From contig NZ_BHWB01000017.1 of the NCBI RefSeq assembly GCF_003865075.1, positions 1-64,000 of the forward strand: a DNA stretch of 64,000 nt, written 5' to 3'. Origin of the DNA: Bacteroides faecalis (GTDB lineage Bacteria; Bacteroidota; Bacteroidia; Bacteroidales; Bacteroidaceae). Shown here one piece after another: positions 46,472-55,872 of the stretch. The position numbers and the translations under genes are program-made. Below the pieces are notes generated by a model that ran no database searches, had not been told where the DNA came from, and saw only the letters and a list, made by a program, of their open reading frames with translations. Within the stretch, counting starts at the first letter, position 1; each line of letters starts with the position of its first letter.

Positions 46472-47941
46472 ATGGCATTTACGAATAATATTATGATTGT
46501 CCGGCACAAATTGCTGGCTGAACTTGTAAGGCTCTGGAAAACTGACCAGTTAGTGGAAAAAATCGATCGTCTTCCTATTGAACTGAGTCCGCGCAAATCG
46601 AAACCAATGGGACGCTGCTGTGTACACAAAGAACGTGCAGTTTGGAAATATAAAACATTCCCACTAATGGGATTCGACATGACGGATGAACATGACGAAC
46701 TAACTCCACTCTCTGATTATGCAAAAATGGCATTGAACCGTCCGGAACCAGTCAAGGAAAATATCATGTGCGTTATTGATGAGGCCTGCTCTTCTTGTGT
46801 ACAGATCAATTATGAAATAAGCAATCTTTGTCGCGGATGTGTAGCTCGTAGTTGCTATATCAACTGTCCGAAAGATGCGATACGCTTCAAGAAAAACGGG
46901 CAAGCAATGATTGATCACGATACTTGTATCAGTTGTGGCATCTGCCATAAGAGTTGTCCTTATCATGCAATTGTATATATCCCTGTTCCCTGCGAAGAAG
47001 CTTGTCCCGTAAAAGCGATCAGCAAAGACGAACATGGCATTGAACATATTGACGAAAGTAAATGTATCTACTGCGGAAAATGTATGAATGCATGTCCGTT
47101 CGGTGCTATCTTCGAAATCTCACAAACGTTTGATGTATTGCAACGTATCCGTAAAGGTGAGAAGATGGTAGCTATCATTGCTCCATCTATTCTCGGCCAG
47201 TTCCATACTTCCATCGATCGGGTATACGGAGCTTTCAAGGAAATAGGATTTACTGATATTATTGAAGTGGCCGAAGGGGCAATGATGACCACTAGTAACG
47301 AAGCACATGAATTATTGGAAAAACTGGAAGAAGGACAGTCATTTATGACTACTTCGTGCTGCCCATCATACATTGAACTAGTAGAAAAACATATTCCCGG
47401 CATGAAACCTTATGTTTCAAGCACCAGTTCGCCCATGTACTATGCAGCGAGAATTGCTAAAGAAAAATATCCGGATGCAAAAATCGTATTCGTCGGTCCT
47501 TGTGTTGCCAAAAGAAAAGAAGTACGCCGCGATGAAGCCGTAGATTTTATCCTCACTTTTGAAGAGGTTGGTTCGATTCTTGACGGACTGGATATTCAGT
47601 TGGAAGAAGTTCAAGCGTTCTCTGTCGTTCAGACTTCTGTTCGTGAGGCGCATGGCTTTGCTCAGGCTGGTGGTGTAATGGGAGCAGTCAAGGCGTATCT
47701 GAAAGAGGAAGCAGATAAGATCAATGCAATTCAGATTTCAGATATCAACAAGAAACATATTGCAGTACTTCGTGGTGCTGCCAAGACAGGAAAGATAGCC
47801 GGACAATTTGTGGAAGTGATGGCGTGCGAAGGTGGATGTATCACCGGTCCTAGCACACATAATGACATTGTTTCGGGACGTCGCCAGTTGGCACAAGAGT
47901 TGCTCAAGCGGAAAGAAAGCTATGAGACAATGGATCGATAA
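46472..47941 (+). CDS. hydA: [FeFe] hydrogenase, monomeric, group-B-like
   Basis: This 489-residue enzyme interconverts protons and H2, oxidising or reducing ferredoxin. Several 4Fe-4S sites precede the H domain: Cys106-Cys132 region, CISCGICHKSCP (152-163) and CIYCGKCMNACP (198-209). H-cluster ligands sit in L1 TTSCCPSY (about 293-300), L2 VGPCVAKRKE (about 341-350) and L3 VMACEGGCITGP (about 449-460). The variants (SCCPSY not SCCPAW, GPC not MPC, GGCITGP not GGCxxGGG) point to group B rather than the classical bidirectional group A. It is the first gene of hydA-hydE-hydG-hydF. Confidence 0.92.
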   Translation: MAFTNNIMIVRHKLLAELVRLWKTDQLVEKIDRLPIELSPRKSKPMGRCCVHKERAVWKYKTFPLMGFDMTDEHDELTPLSDYAKMALNRPEPVKENIMCVIDEACSSCVQINYEISNLCRGCVARSCYINCPKDAIRFKKNGQAMIDHDTCISCGICHKSCPYHAIVYIPVPCEEACPVKAISKDEHGIEHIDESKCIYCGKCMNACPFGAIFEISQTFDVLQRIRKGEKMVAIIAPSILGQFHTSIDRVYGAFKEIGFTDIIEVAEGAMMTTSNEAHELLEKLEEGQSFMTTSCCPSYIELVEKHIPGMKPYVSSTSSPMYYAARIAKEKYPDAKIVFVGPCVAKRKEVRRDEAVDFILTFEEVGSILDGLDIQLEEVQAFSVVQTSVREAHGFAQAGGVMGAVKAYLKEEADKINAIQISDINKKHIAVLRGAAKTGKIAGQFVEVMACEGGCITGPSTHNDIVSGRRQLAQELLKRKESYETMDR

Positions 47942-48965
47942 ATTAAGACAGAAAAAAACTCTCCAACCGGAAGAATTTCGACAGTTACTAACTAAATGTG
48001 ACGCGGAAACTCTGCGTCACATCAATAAGCAGGCACAAGAGGTCAGCCTACAGCATTTCAGCAACAAAATTTATATCCGCGGGCTGATTGAAGTCAGCAA
48101 TTGTTGCCGGAATAACTGTTTCTATTGCGGTATCCGAAAAGGAAATCCTCATATTAAACGTTATCGATTGAGTATGGAAAGCATACTTGATTGCTGTAAA
48201 GAAGGATATGCACTTGGATTCCGGACCTTCGTGCTGCAAGGTGGAGAAGATCCCGGTTTGACAGATGAGCGGATAGAAACCATTGTAGCGGCGATCCGAA
48301 AACAGTATCCCGATTGTGCCATCACCTTATCGCTCGGTGAAAAACCGTATGAAGCCTACCAACGTTTCTTCCAAGCAGGGGCAAACCGGTATCTTTTACG
48401 GCATGAGACTTATGATGAAATTCATTACAGTCAATTACATCCTGCTGAAATGTCTTGTAAACATCGGCTACAATGTTTGCGGGATTTAAAAGAAATCGGT
48501 TATCAAACCGGAACAGGAATCATGGTCGGCAGTCCGGGACAGACGGTAGAACATCTTATACAGGATATTTTATTCATCGAAAAGTTATGTCCGGAAATGA
48601 TCGGTATCGGACCTTTCCTGCCACATCATGATACACCTTTTGCACAATTTCCAAATGGAACAGTGGAACAAACATTGCTTTTATTGTCTATCTTCCGACT
48701 TATGCACCCTTCAGCACTGATTCCAGCAACGACAGCGCTTGCCACTCTTGCTCCCGACGGACGGGAAAGAGGTATCTTAGCAGGTGCTAATGTAGTCATG
48801 CCCAACCTATCGCCACGCGAAGAACGGGAAAAATATGAGTTATACAACAACAAGGCTTCTCTGGGAGCTGAATCGGCCGAAGGATTAATACTCTTGCAAA
48901 AACAATTGCAATCCATCGGCTATGAAATTTCGACTGACAGAGGAGACTTCAACGTGAGAGGTTGA
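47922..48965 (+). CDS. hydE: [FeFe] hydrogenase maturase HydE (radical SAM)
   Basis: This 347-residue radical SAM enzyme acts in building the 2Fe subcluster. The CX3CX2C cluster motif is in SNCCRNNCFYCGIRKGN near residue 60. TFVLQGGEDPGLTDERI, RYLLRHETYDEIHY and GIGPFLPHHDTPF are characteristic of HydE. The start lies inside the end of hydA (20-base overlap), showing tight coupling; the frame is open further upstream but only within hydA. BioB-like proteins are the nearest alternative, ruled out by context. Confidence 0.93.
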   Translation: MRQWIDKLRQKKTLQPEEFRQLLTKCDAETLRHINKQAQEVSLQHFSNKIYIRGLIEVSNCCRNNCFYCGIRKGNPHIKRYRLSMESILDCCKEGYALGFRTFVLQGGEDPGLTDERIETIVAAIRKQYPDCAITLSLGEKPYEAYQRFFQAGANRYLLRHETYDEIHYSQLHPAEMSCKHRLQCLRDLKEIGYQTGTGIMVGSPGQTVEHLIQDILFIEKLCPEMIGIGPFLPHHDTPFAQFPNGTVEQTLLLLSIFRLMHPSALIPATTALATLAPDGRERGILAGANVVMPNLSPREEREKYELYNNKASLGAESAEGLILLQKQLQSIGYEISTDRGDFNVRG

Positions 48966-48997
48966 GAAACGAGAGTTGAAAATTTAAATAGAAAATT

Positions 48998-50419
48998 ATG
49001 ATATACCAAGCAGATTCATCAAAAGCAGAAGAGTTTATCAACCACGAAGAAATTCTGGCAACTTTGGAATATGCACAGGCTAATAAAAATAACCGCGTTT
49101 TGATAGAGCAACTTATCGAAAAAGCTGCTCTCTACAAAGGACTGACTCACAAGGAGGCAGCTTTACTATTGGAGTGTGATCAGCCTGACCTAATAGAAAG
49201 AATTTTTCATCTTGCCAAAGAAATCAAACAAAAGTTTTATGGCAATCGTATTGTGATGTTTGCCCCACTTTATTTGTCTAATTATTGTGTCAATGGTTGC
49301 GTCTATTGTCCGTATCATGCTAAGAATAAAACAATTGCCCGTAAAAAACTAACGCAAGAGGAAATCTGCAAAGAAGTAATCGCGCTACAGGATATGGGAC
49401 ATAAACGTCTGGCACTTGAAGCTGGAGAACATCCCTCATTAAATCCGATAGAATATATTCTGGAATCCATTCAAACGATTTACAGCATCAAGCATAAAAA
49501 CGGGGCAATCCGACGGGTTAATGTGAATATCGCCGCTACTACGGTAGAAAATTACCGCCGTCTGAAAGAAGCGGGAATCGGCACGTATATTCTATTCCAG
49601 GAAACCTACCACAAAGAAAACTATGAAAATCTCCATCCCACCGGTCCGAAAAGCAATTACGCTTACCATACGGAGGCAATGGATCGTGCCATGGAAGGAG
49701 GAATCGACGATGTAGGAATGGGAGTACTTTTTGGTCTAAATACGTTCCGATATGATTTTGTAGGATTGCTAATGCACGCCGAACATTTGGAAGCCCGATT
49801 CGGAGTTGGTCCGCATACTATCAGCGTGCCCCGTATTTGTTCGGCAGATGATATAAATGCGGAAGATTTTCCTAATGCTATCTCTGACGAGATATTCAGT
49901 AAAATCGTAGCTGTCATCCGAATTGCTGTTCCTTATACGGGAATGATAATCTCAACTCGTGAATCACAAGAATCTCGTAGAAAGGTGCTGGAACTAGGAA
50001 TTTCACAGATAAGTGGCGGTTCCCGTACCAGTGTCGGCGGATATGCAGAAACAGAACTTCCGACAAATAATTCAGCTCAGTTCGATGTAAGTGATACCCG
50101 GTCATTGGATGAGGTAGTAAATTGGTTACTCAAACTGGGATATATTCCTAGTTTCTGTACTGCCTGTTATCGGGAAGGACGAACCGGAGACCGTTTTATG
50201 TCATTGGTCAAATCCGGTCAGATAGCTAATTGCTGCGGACCAAATGCTTTAATGACTCTGAAAGAATATCTGGAAGATTATGCCTCAGAAGATACTCGAA
50301 AGAAAGGAGTTTCTTTGATTCAGAAGGAAACGGAAGGAATACCGAACCCTAAGATCAGAGAAATAGCAATTAGGAACTTAAAAGAGATAGCTGAAGGCAA
50401 AAGGGATTTTCGATTCTAA
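48998..50419 (+). CDS. hydG: [FeFe] hydrogenase maturase HydG (radical SAM tyrosine lyase)
   Basis: This 473-residue enzyme splits tyrosine to give the CO and CN ligands of the H-cluster. The radical SAM motif is YCVNGCVYCPYHAKN (CX3CX2C). The C-terminal auxiliary cluster shows SFCTACYREGRTGDRFM and NCCGPNALMTLKEYLEDYA. These separate it from ThiH, which lacks that tail. It lies 32 bases after hydE. Confidence 0.95.
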   Translation: MIYQADSSKAEEFINHEEILATLEYAQANKNNRVLIEQLIEKAALYKGLTHKEAALLLECDQPDLIERIFHLAKEIKQKFYGNRIVMFAPLYLSNYCVNGCVYCPYHAKNKTIARKKLTQEEICKEVIALQDMGHKRLALEAGEHPSLNPIEYILESIQTIYSIKHKNGAIRRVNVNIAATTVENYRRLKEAGIGTYILFQETYHKENYENLHPTGPKSNYAYHTEAMDRAMEGGIDDVGMGVLFGLNTFRYDFVGLLMHAEHLEARFGVGPHTISVPRICSADDINAEDFPNAISDEIFSKIVAVIRIAVPYTGMIISTRESQESRRKVLELGISQISGGSRTSVGGYAETELPTNNSAQFDVSDTRSLDEVVNWLLKLGYIPSFCTACYREGRTGDRFMSLVKSGQIANCCGPNALMTLKEYLEDYASEDTRKKGVSLIQKETEGIPNPKIREIAIRNLKEIAEGKRDFRF

Positions 50420-50471
50420 ATAATAAAATGTAGTTTTGTAGCAATAATAAATTTCATATCCATCCTAAATT

Positions 50472-51680
50472 ATGAGTTTATCAGATACTCCAAATGCCAA
50501 CCGGTTACATATAACTCTCTTCGGGAAACGTAATAGCGGAAAATCATCGCTCATTAACGCATTGACAGGACAAGAGGTAGCTCTTGTCTCCGACACTCCG
50601 GGTACTACGACTGATCCTGTATCGAAAGCAATGGAAATTCAGGGAATAGGTCCTTGTTTATTTATCGATACACCAGGATTTGATGATGAAGGGGAATTGG
50701 GAAAGATGCGCATTGAAAAAACAAAAAAGGCAATAGAGAAAACAGATATCGCTATTATGATTTGTGGAGGTGACGCTACAGAAGAAGAACCAGAGCTAAA
50801 AGAGGAACTCTATTGGTATGAACAACTGAAAGAAAAGAACATTCCGATTATTTTTCTAATCAACAAAACGGATATTCGGAAAACGACAAAATCTCTTGCC
50901 AAACGTATAAGAGAGCTTTTAGGAAATAACCCTATTTTAGTCAGCACCAAAGAATGGACGGGTATCGAACAGATTCGTCCGGCTATTCTTGAGAAGCTAC
51001 CTACAGAGTTTGAAGAGCAAAGTATCACTGGTAAACTTGTGACTGAAAACGATCTTGTATTACTTGTTATGCCTCAAGACATTCAGGCTCCCAAAGGCAG
51101 ACTGATCTTGCCACAAGTACAAACGATCCGTGAATTACTGGACAAGAAGTGCCTCGTTGTGACATGTACTACCGACAAACTGGCGGAAACATTAAAAGTA
51201 CTTACCCGTCCTCCCAAATTAATTATTACGGACTCACAAGTTTTCAAAACAGTTTATGAACAGAAGCCGGAAGAGAGTAAACTCACATCCTTTTCCATTC
51301 TTTTTGCCGGTTATAAGGGAGATATCCATTTCTATATCGAAAGTGCTGCCGTTATTGAAAGTCTGACAGAAGCATCACGTGTGTTAATAGCCGAAGCATG
51401 TACCCATGCTCCACTTTCCGAGGATATAGGAAGAGTAAAACTCCCACGATTATTGCGAAAAAGAATTGGTGAGAAGTTATCCATCGATATTGTTTCGGGC
51501 ACTGACTTTCCGGAGAATTTAACTCCATATTCGTTAGTCATACATTGCGGAGCTTGCATGTTCAACCGCAAGTATGTACTCAACCGTATTGAACGCGCCC
51601 GAGAACAAAAGATACCTATGACAAATTATGGAGTAGCTATCGCTTTTTTAAACGGAATATTGGAACACATCGAATACTAA
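50472..51680 (+). CDS. hydF: [FeFe] hydrogenase maturation GTPase HydF
   Basis: This 402-residue scaffold protein receives the 2Fe precursor from HydE/HydG and loads it into HydA. The N-terminal GTPase has Walker A GKRNSGKSS (18-26), switch TPGTTTDPV, DTPGFDDEGELG and NKTD. The C-terminal part has the iron-sulfur ligands CTHAPLSEDIGR and, some 50 residues later, HCGACMFNRKYVL. This completes a full maturation set in one operon. Confidence 0.95.
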   Translation: MSLSDTPNANRLHITLFGKRNSGKSSLINALTGQEVALVSDTPGTTTDPVSKAMEIQGIGPCLFIDTPGFDDEGELGKMRIEKTKKAIEKTDIAIMICGGDATEEEPELKEELYWYEQLKEKNIPIIFLINKTDIRKTTKSLAKRIRELLGNNPILVSTKEWTGIEQIRPAILEKLPTEFEEQSITGKLVTENDLVLLVMPQDIQAPKGRLILPQVQTIRELLDKKCLVVTCTTDKLAETLKVLTRPPKLIITDSQVFKTVYEQKPEESKLTSFSILFAGYKGDIHFYIESAAVIESLTEASRVLIAEACTHAPLSEDIGRVKLPRLLRKRIGEKLSIDIVSGTDFPENLTPYSLVIHCGACMFNRKYVLNRIERAREQKIPMTNYGVAIAFLNGILEHIEY

Positions 51681-51702
51681 TACTTATTAAAATACACTGC
51701 AC

Positions 51703-54240
51703 ATGAAAAAGAAAGGAATGATTTTAGCCATTTTTCTGGCAACCGGCGTTATTCTCCAAGCACAGGACAGATTGACGCAATACCAAGTTCGTAATGCAAT
51801 TGATGTACGTACTCCTATTATGAACGACAGTATCAATCCTAAAGGAGAAAAATATGCAACTAAAATGTTACTTCAGACTCCGGTAGTATTGGAGTTGCCC
51901 GATGCACCTATGCAAACGCTAGCTGTAGACACCGCTGGATTTCTGAAATTAACGAAAGCGGAGAAAGACAGTAAAATCTATTTAGTCAAGACTCAAATTA
52001 GAGCAGAGCGCTTTGTTAAAGGTAAGCTGAAAGTCACTTCTCCTGTACGCTGGGAAGCTTTTATTGACGGAGTTTCTAAACACAAAAAAGAAAATGCCGA
52101 AGATAGCATCACTTCTGCCTCTTCCCATGAGATTGCTATCAATCTGGAACCGGAACGAGATTACGAAATTACATTCAAACTTCTTTCTACTTCCGAAGAT
52201 AAAGCTATACCTACGTTAAAAAGTGAATTTATAAAAGACAAGCAATTCAAAGATATCGCCTGCACTTTGGACCCGAATGCCAAAAAACGTTTTGCTCTTG
52301 ACAATACGGTCTACGGAAACAAGGTTATTGCCGTATCTATCTCTCCCAGTGGAAAATATCTATTAACCCGTTATTGGAACAACCACTCTGCCAAACGTTC
52401 GCGCATCTATTGCGAACTCACTGAACTGAAAACCGGAAAAGTTATTTTAGAAAATGTAAAGGATGGCATGCGCTGGATGCCGAAAAGCGATAAGTTGTAT
52501 TACACTGCTACTGCTTCTAGCGGAAATGATGTACTTACATTCGATCCTGCTACATTACAGGAAGAAACAATTCTGAAAGGAATTCCCGAACAGAATTTCA
52601 CTTGGTCGCCTACTGAGGAGTATCTTATCTATTATCCTTACGAGGAAGGAGAAAAGGAAGCAGGGAATTTACGCCGTATTGTCAGCCCAGCAGACCGCAT
52701 CCCAAATACTCGTGGACGCAGTTTCCTTGCTAAGTATAATATAACCGATGGAGTTTCCGAACGTTTAACTTATGGCAATCACAGTACCTATTTACAAGAT
52801 ATTTCTCCAGACGGTAGATATCTGATATACAGTACTTCAAAGGAGAACATCACCCAACGTCCTTACTCACTGTCTTCTCTTTATCTCGTTGATTTGGAAA
52901 CATTGAAAGTAGATACTCTTTTCCACGAAGAACGATTTCTGGGAGGAGCCAATTATTCTCCGGATGGGAAAAAACTATTGCTGACTGCAAGTCCCGAAGC
53001 TTTTGGGGGAATTGGAAAGAATTGTGGCGATCATCCTATTGCCAATGATTACGACACTCAGGCATTTATTATGGATTTGGCTACCCGTAAGATAGAGCCG
53101 ATCACCAAAAATTTCAATCCTACCGTCAGTCTTTTGCAATGGAATCGAGGAGATGGATGTATCTACTTCAACACGGATGATGGTGACTGCAAAAACATTT
53201 ACCGCTATTCTCCCAAAAACAATAACTTTGAAAAGTTGAATTTAGAAACAGATGTTACCGGGTCTTTCACTTTAGCAGAAAACAATCCATGGATAGCTGC
53301 TTATATCGGTCAATCGGATCATAATGCAGGCGTTGCCTACCTATATGATATGAAAAAGAAAACGTCCCGATTGTTGGCAGATCCGATGAAACCAATTCTG
53401 GAAAAAATTGAATTAGGAAAAACTGAACCTTGGAACTTTACAGCTTCGGACGGAACAGTAATCACAGGAAAAATGTGTTTACCCCCCAATTTTGATCCGA
53501 ATAAGAAATATCCGATGATTGTATATTATTACGGTGGAACGACTCCTACAACCCGCGGTATCAGTAGTCCGTATTGTGCACAGTTATTTGCCTCGAGAGA
53601 TTATGTAGTATATGTTATCCAACCTAGCGGCACAATCGGTTTCGGACAGGAGTTTTCTGCACGTCACGTCAATGCCTGGGGAAAGCGTACTGCCGATGAT
53701 ATAATTGAAGGTACAAAGCAATTCTGTAAAGAACATCCGTTTGTGGACAAGAAACGAATCGGATGTATTGGTGCTTCTTATGGTGGATTTATGACTCAGT
53801 ATTTGCAGACTCAAACAGACATTTTTGCTGCCGCTGTATCACACGCAGGTATCAGCAATGTAACCAGTTATTGGGGAGAAGGTTATTGGGGCTATGGATA
53901 TAATTCTATTGCTGCCGCTGATAGCTATCCATGGAATAATTCCGAACTGTTTACCAAACAAGGTTCTCTGTTCAATGCAGACAAAATCAACACTCCATTG
54001 CTGCTATTGCATGGAACTGTCGATACGAATGTACCTATCGGTGAAAGTATTCAGCTTTTCAATGCTCTCAAAATATTAGGTAAAACAGTAGAATTTATCA
54101 CCGTAGATGGAGAGAACCACTTTATTTCGGATTACGACAAACGCATCAAATGGCATAATTCTATCATGGCTTGGTTTGCACGATGGCTGCAAGAACGACC
54201 GGAATGGTGGAATGAAATGTATCCGGAACGACATTTATAA
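51703..54240 (+). CDS. S9 family prolyl oligopeptidase / dipeptidyl peptidase
   Basis: This 845-residue exported serine peptidase has signal peptide MKKKGMILAIFLATGVILQAQ. A long seven-bladed-propeller-like region precedes the alpha/beta-hydrolase domain (from about 580). The catalytic Ser is in GCIGASYGGFMTQY, the Asp in HGTVDTNVPIGE and the His in DGENHFI. Such enzymes cut short peptides after proline or similar residues in the periplasm. It lies 22 bases after hydF on the same strand, so read-through from the hyd operon is likely, but a functional link is not evident. Confidence 0.9.
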   Translation: MKKKGMILAIFLATGVILQAQDRLTQYQVRNAIDVRTPIMNDSINPKGEKYATKMLLQTPVVLELPDAPMQTLAVDTAGFLKLTKAEKDSKIYLVKTQIRAERFVKGKLKVTSPVRWEAFIDGVSKHKKENAEDSITSASSHEIAINLEPERDYEITFKLLSTSEDKAIPTLKSEFIKDKQFKDIACTLDPNAKKRFALDNTVYGNKVIAVSISPSGKYLLTRYWNNHSAKRSRIYCELTELKTGKVILENVKDGMRWMPKSDKLYYTATASSGNDVLTFDPATLQEETILKGIPEQNFTWSPTEEYLIYYPYEEGEKEAGNLRRIVSPADRIPNTRGRSFLAKYNITDGVSERLTYGNHSTYLQDISPDGRYLIYSTSKENITQRPYSLSSLYLVDLETLKVDTLFHEERFLGGANYSPDGKKLLLTASPEAFGGIGKNCGDHPIANDYDTQAFIMDLATRKIEPITKNFNPTVSLLQWNRGDGCIYFNTDDGDCKNIYRYSPKNNNFEKLNLETDVTGSFTLAENNPWIAAYIGQSDHNAGVAYLYDMKKKTSRLLADPMKPILEKIELGKTEPWNFTASDGTVITGKMCLPPNFDPNKKYPMIVYYYGGTTPTTRGISSPYCAQLFASRDYVVYVIQPSGTIGFGQEFSARHVNAWGKRTADDIIEGTKQFCKEHPFVDKKRIGCIGASYGGFMTQYLQTQTDIFAAAVSHAGISNVTSYWGEGYWGYGYNSIAAADSYPWNNSELFTKQGSLFNADKINTPLLLLHGTVDTNVPIGESIQLFNALKILGKTVEFITVDGENHFISDYDKRIKWHNSIMAWFARWLQERPEWWNEMYPERHL

Positions 54241-54246
54241 AAAATA

Positions 54247-54283
54247 TAGGAGGTATGCAAAATAGTTCTTAGCATACCTCCTA
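54247..54283. terminator. Bidirectional terminator between the S9 peptidase and hisS
   Basis: TAGGAGGTATGC (54247-54258) pairs perfectly with GCATACCTCCTA (54272-54283), followed by TTCTTT. Confidence 0.85.
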
Positions 54284-54313
54284 TTCTTTACAGATTCGTT
54301 ACAGAAAGATATT

Positions 54314-55678
54314 TTATTTGCGCAAAATAGCAGTCAGTTCTTCTGCTGAAACAAGACTTTGTTCTCCTGTTTCCATATTCTTAAGCATAACTTTACCTTC
54401 ATTCATCTCATTCTCTCCAACGATAGCAACAAAAGGAATATTTTTAGCATTTGCATAGCTCATCTGCTTTTTCATCTTAGCTGCATCCGGGAATATTTCA
54501 GCACGTATACCTACTGTACGAACTTTAGCTAATATTCCGATAGCAAACGCTGCTTCTTTCTCACCAAAATTCACAAACAATACTTCCGTACTATTTACTG
54601 CTTCTTTCGGATACAGTTCCAACTGATTCAACACGTCAAAAATACGATCGGCACCAAAAGAAATACCAACACCGGAAACACCGGACATCCCGAATACTCC
54701 TGTCAAATTATCATAACGGCCTCCACCCGTAATACTGCCAATCTGTACATCCAATGCTTTCACTTCAAAGATGGCACCTGTATAATAGTTCAGTCCGCGA
54801 GCCAATGTCAAATCCAACTCTATTTCATTCTTCAATCCCATTGTTTCCAAAGTATTCAGAATGAATTCACTTTCTTCCACTCCTTTCATTCCTACTTCGC
54901 TTGCAGCTAATAGATTTTTCAAAGTAGCGAGCTTTTCAGCATTGGTTCCACTCAATAGAATAATCGGTTGTAACTTAGCAATCGCTTCATCACTGATTCC
55001 TTTTTCTTTCAGTTCGGCATTCACATTCTCCAAACCGATCTTATCTAATTTATCGATTGCAACTGTAATATCTATTATCTTATCAGCTTCGCCAATAATC
55101 TCTGCAATCCCAGAAAGTATTTTGCGGTTATTGATTTTAATGCATACGCGAATCCCAAACCGGCTGAACACCGTATCTACAATCTGCATTAACTCAACCT
55201 CATTCAGTAATGAATCGCTACCTACTACATCAGCGTCACACTGATAGAATTCACGATAACGTCCCTTCTGTGGACGATCTGCTCTCCAAACCGGTTGAAT
55301 CTGATAACGTTTGAACGGGAAAGTGATTTCATCACGATGCATCACCACATAACGAGCAAAAGGCACAGTCAAGTCATAACGAAGTCCTTTTTCACAGAAC
55401 TTGCTTGCCAGTTTAGTAGCATTACGACTCAACAGTTCTTCGTCAGTAATCCCGGAAAAATAATCACCTGAATTCTGAATCTTAAAAAGAAGCTTATCCC
55501 CTTCATCACCGTATTTACCCATCAATGTAGAAAGCATCTCCATCGCAGGAGTCTCTATCTGCTGGAAACCATACAGATGATATACATCACGAATTATATT
55601 GAATATATAGTTACGCTTCGCCATTTCTACCGGCGAAAAGTCACGAGTTCCTTTAGGAATACTTGGTTTTGCTGCCAT
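54314..55678 (-). CDS. hisS: Histidyl-tRNA synthetase
   Basis: This 454-residue class II synthetase has [19 protein letters not shown] at the start, motif 2 RYEDLT-type text ([14 protein letters not shown] and [29 protein letters not shown]), the histidine A motif [10 protein letters not shown] and motif 3 [10 protein letters not shown] with [11 protein letters not shown]-terminal anticodon-binding domain follows. Length is as usual. Minus-strand -7 box TAAATTTG lies at 55707-55714. Confidence 0.97.
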   Translation of the reverse strand: MAAKPSIPKGTRDFSPVEMAKRNYIFNIIRDVYHLYGFQQIETPAMEMLSTLMGKYGDEGDKLLFKIQNSGDYFSGITDEELLSRNATKLASKFCEKGLRYDLTVPFARYVVMHRDEITFPFKRYQIQPVWRADRPQKGRYREFYQCDADVVGSDSLLNEVELMQIVDTVFSRFGIRVCIKINNRKILSGIAEIIGEADKIIDITVAIDKLDKIGLENVNAELKEKGISDEAIAKLQPIILLSGTNAEKLATLKNLLAASEVGMKGVEESEFILNTLETMGLKNEIELDLTLARGLNYYTGAIFEVKALDVQIGSITGGGRYDNLTGVFGMSGVSGVGISFGADRIFDVLNQLELYPKEAVNSTEVLFVNFGEKEAAFAIGILAKVRTVGIRAEIFPDAAKMKKQMSYANAKNIPFVAIVGENEMNEGKVMLKNMETGEQSLVSAEELTAILRK

Positions 55679-55706
55679 AATATTACTGTTTATAGTTTTA
55701 ATTGCG

Positions 55707-55714
55707 CAAATTTA
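55707..55714 (-). promoter_or_regulatory. -7 box TAAATTTG of hisS
   Basis: CAAATTTA on the plus strand is an exact match reading leftward, 29 bases before the hisS start. No clear -33 TTTG was found. Confidence 0.5.
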
Positions 55715-55872
55715 CAGCAAATTATTGAAAATCTCGACTAACTAAAACTTTAAATAAACTCACTTTTATAAATAAAAATAAGGTAGATGAAATAAGCATT
55801 AGAATATTTGTTCTTATCACAATAAATGACGAACTTTGTAGCGAAATATATTCTACTTTAAACTATAAGTGC

